A program made the translations under genes and the position numbers. Below, one piece after another: positions 15,210-22,939 of a stretch of DNA of 64,000 nt. Source of the stretch: Mycolicibacterium fortuitum subsp. fortuitum (GTDB lineage: Bacteria > Actinomycetota > Actinomycetes > Mycobacteriales > Mycobacteriaceae); NCBI RefSeq assembly GCF_022179545.1, contig NZ_AP025518.1, positions 2,728,001 through 2,792,000 of the forward strand. The letters are read 5' to 3'. The notes under the pieces are model-generated. The model did not search any database. It saw nothing but the letters and a program-made list of their open reading frames with translations, and was not told the origin of the DNA. Position 1 is the stretch's first letter. Every line of letters begins with the position of its first letter.

Positions 15210-15716
15210 ATGAGCCGGCGAGTAGCCGGTTCGCGCGGCGGGCGTCGCGTAGTCTGCGCGTTTGTGGGCGGACTTTTCGGGTGGCTCGTCGGCGTGGTGT
15301 TCTTGTTCTGGCCTGTGTTGCTCGCGATCGGTGCGGTCGCCTGGCGCAATGAAGTGCTCGCCAAGCGGATTCGGCTGAATCAGGCTGAGCTCAGGATCCT
15401 CATCGGACAGACGATGGACGAGGCTGCCCGCGGGCGCGAACTGGGTGTGGAGAGATCGTTCGTCGCGTGGCGCGTCGAATGGGCCGAGAGCGGTGCCATG
15501 CGGGTGGAGAACACCGGGCGGGACAAGGCTCGTTCGGTCACGGCCAAGGCGTCGAACTCCTCGGGGTCCGCCGAAAAGACCGTGAGTTCGGTCGAACCGG
15601 GCGACTCCGTCAACCTGGGCGTGGTCCTGGCTGCCGCCGAGGACACACAGGTCGAGGTCACCTGGCGCAGCGAACTGGGACGCTGGACAACGGAGCGCTA
15701 CGCGGTCAAACGCTGA
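15210..15716 (+). CDS. Membrane-anchored protein of unknown function
   Basis: The 168-aa product has one long hydrophobic stretch (about residues 16-43, VCAFVGGLFGWLVGVVFLFW and onward) behind an Arg-rich N-terminus MSRRVAGSRGGRR. The remaining about 120 residues are soluble and end in a beta-rich part (WRVEWAESGAMRVENTGRDK, VEVTWRSELGRWTTERYAV) that looks like a small adhesion or filamin-like fold. The ATG at 15210 has GACGGG before it. No family recognised. It precedes the tRNA-Gly on the opposite strand. Confidence 0.7.
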   Translation: MSRRVAGSRGGRRVVCAFVGGLFGWLVGVVFLFWPVLLAIGAVAWRNEVLAKRIRLNQAELRILIGQTMDEAARGRELGVERSFVAWRVEWAESGAMRVENTGRDKARSVTAKASNSSGSAEKTVSSVEPGDSVNLGVVLAAAEDTQVEVTWRSELGRWTTERYAVKR

Positions 15717-15730
15717 TCGGCTCGAGCATC

Positions 15731-15835
15731 GAGCGGATGACGGGATTCGAACCCGCGACCCTCACCTTGGCAAGGTGATGCGCTACCAACTGCGCTACAT
15801 CCGCGCGCCACGAGCGAGATCGTCGCCCGTCGCGA
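15731..15835. repeat. 105-bp direct repeat, left copy (contains tRNA-Gly)
   Basis: Identical over 105 bp to 18567-18671, 2836 bp away. It covers the whole tRNA-Gly gene and about 30 bp upstream of its 5' end; weaker similarity continues further (GCGCAGACACAAATCC in both copies), so the tRNA and its promoter region were duplicated together. Confidence 0.95.
15732..15804 (-). tRNA. tRNA-Gly (GCC), copy A
   Basis: Reading the minus strand, the 73-nt sequence folds as a cloverleaf: acceptor GCGGATG/CATCCGC, D-arm, anticodon loop TTGCCAA giving GCC, and T-arm GGTTCGAATCC. Discriminator T; CCA is not encoded. It stands alone, 2.6 kb downstream (in its own direction) of the tRNA-Val of the Gly-Cys-Val operon, with the pseudokinase gene in between. 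Confidence 0.95.
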
Positions 15836-15975
15836 AGCCGAAGATTAGCCCACCGGTGCGCGCAGACACAAATCCCGAGCTTTGACTTGCATTGTGGGGC
15901 AACGTAACCAATGTAGGGCTGCGTAGAGCGGGATGCCGGCGGCAGGCGTCGGCGGACAGTTCGTAGGATTCGTGG

Positions 15976-17658
15976 ATGCCGCTCAACGTCGGTGAAACGT
16001 TCTCCGTGTTCCGGATCGTTCGACCGCTGGGGTCACGCGGGAGAAGCGAGGTTTACCTCGCTGAGCATCCCAGGCATCGCGGCCGTGACGCGTTGACTGT
16101 GCTGCCCACGGACCGGTCGGCCGAGCCCGGGTACGTCGAGCGGTTTCACCGCGAGGCGGACGTGGCCGCCACGTTGTGGCACCCCAGCATCGCCAGAGTC
16201 CGCGGTCGCGGAGAACACGAGGGTCGGCTCTGGATCTCCACCGACTTCGTCGACGGCGTGGATCTCGCCGACCTCATCGAGGGACGCAACCCCAACGGCC
16301 TGCCGCGCGAACAGGTTTTCGGCATTCTCATCGCGGTTGCCGGGGCGCTGGACTACGCGCACAAACACGGCCTGCTGCACCGCGACGTCAGGCCGGCCAA
16401 CATCATCCTCACCGACGTAGAGGGCGATCTGCCGCGAGCCGTCCTGGTCGGCCTCGGTGTGGCACGCCACGTCGAGGCTGTTGACCGGCCCGGCTACGCC
16501 GCACCCGAACAACTGATGGGGGAGGACGTCGACGGACGTGCCGACCAGTACGCACTGGCCTGCACCGCGTACCACTTGCTGACCGGGACGCAGCTGTTCG
16601 CCCACGCCAATCCGGCTGTCGTGGTGAGCCGCCACGTCAACTCCAAGCCCCCGGAACTGGCCGACACCCGGCCCGAGTTGGCCGACCTGGACCCGGTGCT
16701 GGCCAAAGCCCTGGCCAAGAATCCGGACGATCGATTCGTCAGCTGCGGCGCCTTCGCACACGCCCTGGCCGACGAAACCCCGATGCCGGCACTGACTTTG
16801 ACCGCGGCATCCGATGTACCGCCGACGGCCTCGAGTGGGTACCGGTGGCCCGAGATGCCGAAATGGGCGCCCGTGGCGGCGGCCGCCGCCTTGAGCGTCG
16901 TCATCGGTATCGGCACGTGGCAGCTGTGGCCGTCCTCGGAGGCGGCAGCGAGTGAGCAGCCGAGCGGACCGCCGAGCACGGCCATCGCGAGTGCTACGAA
17001 CGCGGCGGCCATCCCGCCGCCCAGCATCCCCGTCTTCGACGGTCTCTACCGCCTCGACTACGACAACCCCCACGCCACCCTCAACGGCAATCCCTGGCCG
17101 CCGGCGGGCAGCCAGGTCGCCAGCTACTGGTGGGCATTCCGGTCGGCCTGCAAACCCACGGGATGCATGGCCACCTCGACGCGCATGGACGGCACCAACC
17201 ATGCCGTCGCCTACACCGAAGGTGGGGGCATGACAGCGGTATTCCGCTTCAACAACAATTCCTGGCAAGGCGATCCGGCCAGGGGCACATTGCCCTGCGA
17301 GGCGCCGATCGTCGGGCAGGCCCAGGCGATGGATACGGCCTTGACATTGACCCCGCAGCCCGACGGAGTGCTGGCCGGCGCACAAACCACCACCATCCAG
17401 TCCAACGAGTGCGGGCTGCAAGGTGCGGTGATCTCCGTGCCGGTTCATGCCACCCGGCTCGATGAGGTACCACCGGGCAGCCCGGTCGCCGACCCTGCCG
17501 CGGTCGCCGACCCGATTCCTCCGGACCCCCAAATGCCTCCGCCTGGCGCTCCGTTGCCGCCACCGCCGCCGCTCGCCCCTCCGTTGGCACCGCCTCCGGC
17601 GATCGGCGCGCTCGTGCCGAGCCCGATGCCGCCCGCCGCGTTGCCGGCCGGCAACTAG
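15976..17658 (+). CDS. Transmembrane serine/threonine pseudokinase
   Basis: The 560-aa protein has a PknF/PknJ-like kinase domain (residues about 10-265), one membrane helix (WAPVAAAAALSVVIGIGTW, about 297-315), an extracytoplasmic domain with cysteines (SACKPTGCMA and others) and a Pro-rich tail. Catalytic residues are missing: the ATP-binding lysine of the RDALKVLP-type motif is Thr41 (RDALTVLP), the loop reads HRDVRPAN at 135-142, so the catalytic Asp137 stays but the following Lys is Arg, and the metal-binding DFG is GLG at 159-161. The activation segment is short and has no threonine, while APE is kept (176-178). It should therefore be catalytically dead or very weak and act by binding. 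It lies between two tRNA-Gly copies. Confidence 0.9.
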   Translation: MPLNVGETFSVFRIVRPLGSRGRSEVYLAEHPRHRGRDALTVLPTDRSAEPGYVERFHREADVAATLWHPSIARVRGRGEHEGRLWISTDFVDGVDLADLIEGRNPNGLPREQVFGILIAVAGALDYAHKHGLLHRDVRPANIILTDVEGDLPRAVLVGLGVARHVEAVDRPGYAAPEQLMGEDVDGRADQYALACTAYHLLTGTQLFAHANPAVVVSRHVNSKPPELADTRPELADLDPVLAKALAKNPDDRFVSCGAFAHALADETPMPALTLTAASDVPPTASSGYRWPEMPKWAPVAAAAALSVVIGIGTWQLWPSSEAAASEQPSGPPSTAIASATNAAAIPPPSIPVFDGLYRLDYDNPHATLNGNPWPPAGSQVASYWWAFRSACKPTGCMATSTRMDGTNHAVAYTEGGGMTAVFRFNNNSWQGDPARGTLPCEAPIVGQAQAMDTALTLTPQPDGVLAGAQTTTIQSNECGLQGAVISVPVHATRLDEVPPGSPVADPAAVADPIPPDPQMPPPGAPLPPPPPLAPPLAPPPAIGALVPSPMPPAALPAGN

Positions 17659-17748
17659 AAATGAAGGTCGGGTGCGCCACGAAATACGCTACCCAGCAAC
17701 CATTTCCGCAGCCACGTGCCTGAGCGGTTCGGTGCGTGACTCTCCGGG

Positions 17749-18048
17749 CTAGGGCTCGTGGGCGTCGAGGTCGTTGTCGGACGTATGCGTCCAGGCCCAC
17801 CATGCTCCGAGGGCAACGATGACGGGGAGGCTGACGAACCACAACAACGCCATGTACACCGGGGCCGCGAAGATCAGGACCCACATCAGAAGACCGATGT
17901 ATCTGCTCGGCGACTGCGCGTCGAAGTCCCCGACGGGTGAGAGTGCCAGGGCATAAACGATGATCACGGTCGCTCCGTAGACCACGGCTGCCGCCGCGAC
18001 AGTTGACCAGAACCATCGCCACTTGGACGGCTTGTTGAATCGCGTCAT
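17749..18048 (-). CDS. Small membrane protein
   Basis: A 99-aa product with three hydrophobic segments: WSTVAAAAVVYGATVIIVYAL, GLLMWVLIFAAPVYMALLWF and SLPVIVALGAWWAW. The N-terminus is basic (MTRFNKPSKWRW) and the tail acidic (SDNDLDAHEP). No family recognised. It is transcribed toward the pseudokinase, with its start 130-250 bp from a pair of palindromic direct repeats in the gene-less stretch upstream. Confidence 0.65.
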   Translation of the reverse strand: MTRFNKPSKWRWFWSTVAAAAVVYGATVIIVYALALSPVGDFDAQSPSRYIGLLMWVLIFAAPVYMALLWFVSLPVIVALGAWWAWTHTSDNDLDAHEP

Positions 18049-18174
18049 CGTCCTGTTCCGACTGGATGGTGATCGCAGGCGGGGCCACCGCGTATGCCAG
18101 CGATTCTAGGCTTGCGGTGTCCCCCGGGGTGCTCCAGTGGGAAGCGGGGGAGCGGCTTGTCGATTGCGAACTTC

Positions 18175-18201
18175 CGTCAAATTTTTTGACGATCTTGGCG
18201 T
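18175..18201. repeat. Palindromic direct repeat, copy 1
   Basis: The core CGTCAAATTTTTTGACG (17 bp) is palindromic with arms CGTCAAA/TTTGACG, and is followed by ATCTTGGCG. The second copy is at 18277-18303, 102 bp further. The copies differ at a few positions only. Similar arms occur in a longer palindrome at 29317-29343. Confidence 0.7.
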
Positions 18202-18276
18202 GGACCATCGGCTCGGACAGCAGCGCCGATCGTGGTTGCCGCTCTGCGCGACATCGCGACATGTCGTGGTCGACTT

Positions 18277-18303
18277 CGTCAGACTTTTTGACGACCTTGG
18301 CGC
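18277..18303. repeat. Palindromic direct repeat, copy 2
   Basis: Core CGTCAGACTTTTTGACG followed by ACCTTGGCG, matching copy 1 at 18175 with substitutions in the spacer. Arms CGTCA/TGACG. The pair could be operators for the minus-strand gene at 17749-18048; no regulator is identified. Confidence 0.65.
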
Positions 18304-18338
18304 TCCACCGAGCTGGAGCTAGATCCCAGATACGACGA

Positions 18339-18360
18339 AAGCCCGGTCGAAACCGGGCTT
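18339..18360 (-). terminator. Intrinsic terminator of the tRNA operon
   Basis: On the minus strand AAGCCCGG, loop TTTCGA, CCGGGCTT form a perfect 8-bp stem followed by TCG, placed 16 bp beyond the encoded CCA of tRNA-Val. It closes the Gly-Cys-Val tRNA transcript. Confidence 0.8.
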
Positions 18361-18375
18361 CATCTGTGTGAATAC

Positions 18376-18450
18376 TGGTGCGCGATACTGGGATTGAACC
18401 AGTGACCTCTTCCGTGTCAGGGAAGCGCTCTCCCGCTGAGCTAATCGCGC
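18376..18450 (-). tRNA. tRNA-Val (GAC)
   Basis: The minus-strand sequence starts GCGCGAT and pairs with ATCGCGC before discriminator A and an encoded CCA (18376-18378). The anticodon loop CTGACAC gives GAC. D-loop and GGTTCAATCC T-arm are normal. Last gene of the Gly-Cys-Val operon. Confidence 0.95.
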
Positions 18451-18466
18451 TGGTCGAAACTTTTGG

Positions 18467-18537
18467 AGGTGGAGACGGGAATCGAACCCGTGTGCACGGC
18501 TTTGCAGGCCGTTGCCTCACCACTCGGCCACTCCACC
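18467..18537 (-). tRNA. tRNA-Cys (GCA)
   Basis: 71 nt on the minus strand with acceptor GGTGGAG/CTCCACC, anticodon loop CTGCAAA giving GCA, and T-arm GGTTCGATTCC. CCA not encoded. Middle gene of the Gly-Cys-Val operon, 16 bp before tRNA-Val. Confidence 0.95.
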
Positions 18538-18566
18538 ACTGGGGTTGATGCCACGATCGCACCTTC

Positions 18567-18671
18567 GAGCGGATGACGGGATTCGAACCCGCGACCCTCA
18601 CCTTGGCAAGGTGATGCGCTACCAACTGCGCTACATCCGCGCGCCACGAGCGAGATCGTCGCCCGTCGCGA
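18567..18671. repeat. 105-bp direct repeat, right copy (contains tRNA-Gly)
   Basis: Perfect match to 15731-15835. This copy sits at the head of the Gly-Cys-Val operon and is likely the ancestral one, because the three-tRNA order is the usual mycobacterial arrangement. Confidence 0.95.
18568..18640 (-). tRNA. tRNA-Gly (GCC), copy B
   Basis: Identical in sequence to copy A at 15732-15804, anticodon GCC. First gene of the operon, 30 bp before tRNA-Cys. Confidence 0.95.
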
Positions 18672-18749
18672 TGCAGAACATTAGTCCACCGACGTGCGCA
18701 GACACAAATCCCCATTACGGGAGGGCAAAGCCTGGCCAAAAACGGTGTT

Positions 18750-19253
18750 TCAGAACAGGTGATACGCCTGCCGGGAGAGGGCGAATCCGTGGCGGCTCTT
18801 CACGTCGAGGCATGTGATGCCCGTCGCAGTGCCTTCGCAGCGCAGCGTGCCTGCCGTGATCGAGTCCCGGTCGGCCAGTTGGGTGTCCGCGCGCGGCGTG
18901 GTGCCGCCCGCGCATACGAATTGCGCCGGCCTGCCCGGGCTGAGCGTGATCCCGTGTCCGTAGTCGAACGCGCAACTGGCCGGCCGCAGGGGAGGGGCCC
19001 AGTTACGTTCGAGGATGTCGCAACGCGCCGCCGTGACATCGAGGTAGCACCGCACGTTGCCCGAGGGGGTGTCGAAGCTCGTCGGCCCGGTGACCTGCCG
19101 GTTCACCAGGTCGGCGACGCTCTGGATGACCGGCGTTACGGCCGGAGCCTGATCTGTCATGGCTGTCGGCGCGCTGTGGCAACCCGAAAACAGGGCGCTA
19201 GCAGCAAAAACTGCGCTACTGGCGGCCGGCCAAAAGACCCGCAGGTGAACCAT
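18750..19253 (-). CDS. Lipoprotein with a Cys-rich secreted domain (DUF6636-like)
   Basis: From the ATG at 19253 the product is 167 aa. A signal peptide (MVHLRVFWPAASSAVFAASA) runs into the lipobox LFSGC, so the mature protein should be lipidated on that Cys and anchored outside the membrane. The domain that follows has the pattern F-x-TPSGNVRCYLD, ARCDI, NWAPPLRPASC, FDYGHGI, with paired cysteines likely forming disulfides; it resembles a widespread actinobacterial secreted domain of unknown function. An earlier ATG at 19304 would place a long hydrophilic stretch before the signal, so it was not used. Confidence 0.82.
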   Translation of the reverse strand: MVHLRVFWPAASSAVFAASALFSGCHSAPTAMTDQAPAVTPVIQSVADLVNRQVTGPTSFDTPSGNVRCYLDVTAARCDILERNWAPPLRPASCAFDYGHGITLSPGRPAQFVCAGGTTPRADTQLADRDSITAGTLRCEGTATGITCLDVKSRHGFALSRQAYHLF

Positions 19254-19371
19254 GACGGGTGACCATACGCCCGCATCGGAGTGCATATTTGGCAAATCAA
19301 TCAAGTCGATCAGGTGGATACCGATTCGGGTCTGGCCGCCGATGCGTGCTAGTGTTCGACGTCGTTCCCAC

Positions 19372-19446
19372 GGTCTCGTAGCTCAGTGGGAGAGCGTCCG
19401 CCTCACACGCGGAAGGTCGCTGGTTCGAACCCAGCCGGGACCACCA
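19372..19446 (+). tRNA. tRNA-Val (CAC)
   Basis: Acceptor GGTCTCG/CGGGACC with discriminator A and encoded CCA; anticodon loop CTCACAC gives CAC; T-arm GGTTCGAACCC. It is on the plus strand, apart from the minus-strand tRNA operon. Confidence 0.95.
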
Positions 19447-19513
19447 CAAGATCGCTTGCCCAACCGCCGAATTGGTGCGGTTCGGCACGTCGAGTTGTTT
19501 CTAAGCTCGTTCC

Positions 19514-19690
19514 ATGACTGCACCTTCCCTTGCCTGTCCGCTGTGCCGGAACCAACAGTTTCAGCGCGAGGAGTCGCGCCAGGATTCGCGGTGGGGTTTC
19601 ACCACACACCGGATGACTCTGCTGGTCTGCACGCGCTGCCGCTATGTACTGCATTTCTACGATTCGAATTCGATCTTCGATTTCGACTGA
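19514..19690 (+). CDS. Small zinc-ribbon protein (58 aa)
   Basis: The ATG at 19514 opens a 58-codon ORF ending TGA 19688-19690. CPLC at residues 8-11 and CTRC at 39-42 form a four-cysteine zinc ribbon, with aromatic segments RWGFTTHRMTLL and RYVLHFYD between and after. Proteins of this size and pattern occur near tRNA genes in mycobacteria as conserved hypotheticals. It lies 67 bp behind tRNA-Val and 93 bp before tex. Function unknown; nucleic-acid or protein binding is possible. Confidence 0.75.
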   Translation: MTAPSLACPLCRNQQFQREESRQDSRWGFTTHRMTLLVCTRCRYVLHFYDSNSIFDFD

Positions 19691-19783
19691 TGCGGCGGTT
19701 GTGATGTTGTCGACGCCCCGGTGTCGGACACACGCCGCGTCTGCGCCGGGGGTTGTCGCCGCGATTCGGTAGGGTCCTCCGAC

Positions 19784-22189
19784 GTGACTCAGAGCGTGAC
19801 CGTCGGAACCATCAAATCCGTAACCGCCCGTCTGGCCGAGGAACTCGCCGTGGGCGAGGGGCAGGTCGCCGCCACGGTGGCACTGCTGGACGAGGGCGCG
19901 ACGGTCCCGTTCATCGCTCGGTACCGCAAGGAGGTCACCGGCGGCCTCGACGACGGTCAGCTGCGCACCCTGGAGGAACGTCTGGGCTACCTGCGCGAGC
20001 TCGATCAGCGCCGGGAGGCGGTGCTGGCCTCCATCCAGGAGCAGGGCAAGCTCACCGACGAGCTGCGGGCGGCCCTTATGGCTGCCGAGACCAAGGCCCG
20101 CGTCGAAGACATCTACCTGCCGTACAAGCCGAAGCGGCGCACCAAGGCCCAGATCGCCAAGGAAGCCGGCCTGGAGCCGCTGGCGGACCGGCTGCTGGCA
20201 GATCCGACGCTGGTGCCCGACGAGGTGGCCGGCGAGTTCCTCAACGACGATGTCGCCGACGCGGCCGCTGCACTGGAAGGCGCCCGGCACATCATCATCG
20301 AGCGGGCCTCCGAGGACGCCGAATTGGTCGGCGCGGTCCGCGAGAAGTTCTGGGCCGACGGGTCGCTGCGCACCGGCCCGTGGTCGGATGAGGCGGCGAA
20401 AAGCCCTGCCGCCCAGAAGTTCCGGGACTATTTCGAGTTCTCCGAACCGTTGGAGAACATGCCGTCGCACCGCGTTCTCGCCGTACTGCGCGGCGAGAAG
20501 GAACAGGCGCTGTCGCTGACCTTCGACGGCGGTGAGGACGAGCTGTACCAGGCGATGATCGCCCAAGCGCTCGGCATCGACATGGCCGCCAAGGCGGCCG
20601 CCACTGCTTGGCTCGCCACCACCGTGCGGCTGGCCTGGCGCGCCAAGCTGATGATCTCGGCTGCCGTCGACGCCCGGATCCGGCTCCGTCAACGCGCCGA
20701 GGACGAGGCGGTCGCGGTGTTCGCCCGCAACCTCAAGGACCTGCTGCTGGCCGCGCCGGCAGGCACCCGCGCCACCCTGGGCCTGGATCCGGGCTTCCGC
20801 ACCGGCGTCAAGGTCGCCGTCGTCGACGGCACCGGCAAGGTCGTCGACACCTGCGCGATCTTCCCGCACCAGCCGCAGAAGCAGTGGGACCAGGCCAAAG
20901 CCACCCTGGCGGCGCTGATCGCCCGGCACAACGTCGAGTTGATCGCCGTCGGCAACGGCACCGCTTCACGCGAGACCGACGCCCTGGCCGGTGAGCTGAT
21001 CGCCGACATCCGGGCCGCCGGTGCCAAGGCTCCGGTGAAGGCGATGGTCAGCGAGGCCGGTGCGTCGGTGTACTCGGCCTCCGAATACGCGGCTCGGGAG
21101 ATGCCGAATCTCGACGTGACGTTGCGCGGCGCAGTCTCGATCGCCCGCCGGCTGCAAGATCCGCTGGCCGAGCTGGTCAAGATCGACCCCAAGTCGATCG
21201 GCGTCGGGCAGTACCAGCACGACGTGACGCCGGGCTCGCTGGCGCGCAGCCTCGACGCGGTGGTCGAAGACGCCGTGAACGCGGTGGGTGTGGACCTCAA
21301 CACCGCATCCGTGCCGTTGCTGGCCCGCGTGTCGGGCGTGACGGAATCCCTGGCCGAGGCCATCGTGGCGTACCGGGAGAGTGCCGGCGCCTTCCGTAGC
21401 CGCAAGGCATTGCTGGATGTTCCGCGGCTGGGCCCCAAGGCGTTCGAGCAGTGCGCGGGGTTCCTGCGGATCCGTGACGGGGAGGACCCGCTGGACGCCT
21501 CGGGCGTGCATCCGGAGTCCTATCCGGTGGTGCGGCGCATCCTGGATCGGTCCGGGGTGACGTTGGGCGAGTTGATCGGTGACGAGCGCACCCTGCGGGG
21601 CCTGAAGCCTGCCGACTTCGCCGACGAACGCTTCGGTGTGCCCACCGTGACCGACATCTTGGCCGAGTTGGAAAAGCCCGGGCGTGACCCGCGGCCGGCG
21701 TTCTCCACTGCCACCTTCGCCGCCGGTGTCGAGAAGGTGGCCGACCTCAAGCCGGGCATGGTGCTCGAAGGGGTGGTGACCAACGTCGCCGCTTTCGGCG
21801 CCTTCGTCGATGTCGGTGTGCACCAGGACGGCCTGGTGCACGTCTCGGCGATGGCTGACCGCTTCATCTCCGACCCGCATGAGGTGGTGAAGTCGGGTCA
21901 GGTGGTCAAGGTCAAGGTCATCGACGTCGACGTGGAACGGCAGCGGATCGGACTTTCCCTGCGGCTCAACGACAACCAGCAGCAGGGCAAGCGGCCCGAG
22001 CGCAATGATCGTGGCGGACAGGGCGGCCAGAACCGCCGTGACGGTGGCGGCAATCAAGGTCGTGGCAATCAGGGGCGCGGCGGAGACCGGCGAAACCAGG
22101 GCCGCGGCAACAACTCAGGCCGCCGCGACTCGAATCAGCCCATGGGCTCGATGGCCGAGGCGCTGCGCAACGCCGGCTTCGGCAAGTAG
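19784..22189 (+). CDS. tex: Tex-family RNA-binding transcription accessory protein
   Basis: From the GTG at 19784 the product is 801 aa. Domains in order: Tex N-terminal helical region (VPFIARYRKEVTGGLDD near residue 39), YqgF/RNase H-like (LGLDPGFRTGVKVAVVD near 333), tandem helix-hairpin-helix (VDLNTASVPLLARVSG) and a C-terminal S1 domain (GMVLEGVVTNVAAFGAFVD near 657). Tex binds nucleic acid and influences transcription. The last about 70 residues are a low-complexity tail of Gly, Arg, Asn and Gln with repeats such as NQGRGNQGRGG. An earlier in-frame start exists at 19721 but carries no family sequence. Confidence 0.93.
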   Translation: MTQSVTVGTIKSVTARLAEELAVGEGQVAATVALLDEGATVPFIARYRKEVTGGLDDGQLRTLEERLGYLRELDQRREAVLASIQEQGKLTDELRAALMAAETKARVEDIYLPYKPKRRTKAQIAKEAGLEPLADRLLADPTLVPDEVAGEFLNDDVADAAAALEGARHIIIERASEDAELVGAVREKFWADGSLRTGPWSDEAAKSPAAQKFRDYFEFSEPLENMPSHRVLAVLRGEKEQALSLTFDGGEDELYQAMIAQALGIDMAAKAAATAWLATTVRLAWRAKLMISAAVDARIRLRQRAEDEAVAVFARNLKDLLLAAPAGTRATLGLDPGFRTGVKVAVVDGTGKVVDTCAIFPHQPQKQWDQAKATLAALIARHNVELIAVGNGTASRETDALAGELIADIRAAGAKAPVKAMVSEAGASVYSASEYAAREMPNLDVTLRGAVSIARRLQDPLAELVKIDPKSIGVGQYQHDVTPGSLARSLDAVVEDAVNAVGVDLNTASVPLLARVSGVTESLAEAIVAYRESAGAFRSRKALLDVPRLGPKAFEQCAGFLRIRDGEDPLDASGVHPESYPVVRRILDRSGVTLGELIGDERTLRGLKPADFADERFGVPTVTDILAELEKPGRDPRPAFSTATFAAGVEKVADLKPGMVLEGVVTNVAAFGAFVDVGVHQDGLVHVSAMADRFISDPHEVVKSGQVVKVKVIDVDVERQRIGLSLRLNDNQQQGKRPERNDRGGQGGQNRRDGGGNQGRGNQGRGGDRRNQGRGNNSGRRDSNQPMGSMAEALRNAGFGK

Positions 22190-22192
22190 CGG

Positions 22193-22906
22193 TTATGTCG
22201 TCTGCTCCGGGGTCGGATCAGCCCCGGAGCGGTGACGCCGCCATGACCGGTACCCGCGGTGGGCGGCGAAAGCTCCGATGATCGCCGTCACACACCACAC
22301 CCCGATCGCGGTGTAGGCCAGCGGTGCCGACAGATCGCCGATCGACGCGCCCAGGGCGGTATAGACGAATGCGCGCGGCACCGAGCCGATGAACGCGCCC
22401 ACGGCCATCTGCCACCACGGCACTCCGAAGGCGCCGAAGGCATAGGAGGCCAACGCGTCGGACACTCCGGGAACGAAGCGCTGGCCCACCACGGCCCACA
22501 GACCGCCCCGCTCGATCTGGTGGTCGAGCCGGTCGGCCCGTTGCGTTCCGAGCAGGGCGCGGGCACTGTCGCGGCCCGCGCGCCGGCCGATCAGGCTGGC
22601 AACGACGGCTGTGCCGACCGTCGCGCCCAAGGTCACGAAGGTGCCCAGCACCGGGCCGAACAACACGCCGCTGCCCGCGGCCAGGATCGGGCCGGGCACG
22701 AACAGCGCCCCCAGGCAGGCGGACACCACGACGTATGCCAGGGGGGCGGCCGGGCCGGTCGAGGCTACGAACCCCCGGATGTCGCCGACGTCGATCACGC
22801 GGGCGACGGCCACCAGGTAGAACAGGCCGAACAAGAACGCCGCGAAGGCGACGAGTCGCAGGATGTGCGGTCGCCGATTGGTGGGCGGGGAGTCGTCGTG
22901 AGTCAT
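22193..22906 (-). CDS. TVP38/TMEM64-family membrane protein
   Basis: From the ATG at 22906 the protein has 237 aa and about five or six helices. The signature of the TVP38/TMEM64 (DedA-related) family is seen in LGALFVPGPILAAGSGVLFG, GTAVVASLIGRRAGRD and GQRFVPGVSDALASYAFGAF. Family members are suggested to move or scramble phospholipids or carrier lipids; the substrate is unknown. The gene is convergent with tex (3-bp gap) and is downstream of thioredoxin on the same strand. Confidence 0.87.
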   Translation of the reverse strand: MTHDDSPPTNRRPHILRLVAFAAFLFGLFYLVAVARVIDVGDIRGFVASTGPAAPLAYVVVSACLGALFVPGPILAAGSGVLFGPVLGTFVTLGATVGTAVVASLIGRRAGRDSARALLGTQRADRLDHQIERGGLWAVVGQRFVPGVSDALASYAFGAFGVPWWQMAVGAFIGSVPRAFVYTALGASIGDLSAPLAYTAIGVWCVTAIIGAFAAHRGYRSWRRHRSGADPTPEQTT

Positions 22907-22939
22907 CGCGGCCACGATTCTCCCGCACACCTCGTTTGG

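Larger units (their letters stand above)
18049..18338. other. Gene-less stretch with two repeated palindromes
   Basis: I see no convincing gene between the small membrane protein and the tRNA-Val terminator. The stretch holds the two 27-bp repeats listed separately. Reading frames that cross it have no family motif and poor codon use. Adding the terminator, the gap to tRNA-Val is about 330 bp. Confidence 0.6.

Noticed and set aside
18066..18371. Small plus-strand ORFs in the gene-less stretch
   Set aside because: They cross the palindromic repeats and the tRNA terminator and show no consistent codon use or motif.
15732..18671. Integrative element using tRNA-Gly as attachment site
   Set aside because: No integrase, excisionase or phage gene between the copies; the repeat includes sequence upstream of the tRNA, while att repeats usually cover the tRNA 3' end only.
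17249..18739. Minus-strand ORF of 496 codons over the pseudokinase end and tRNA genes
   Set aside because: It runs through four RNA genes and a terminator and has no conserved sequence.
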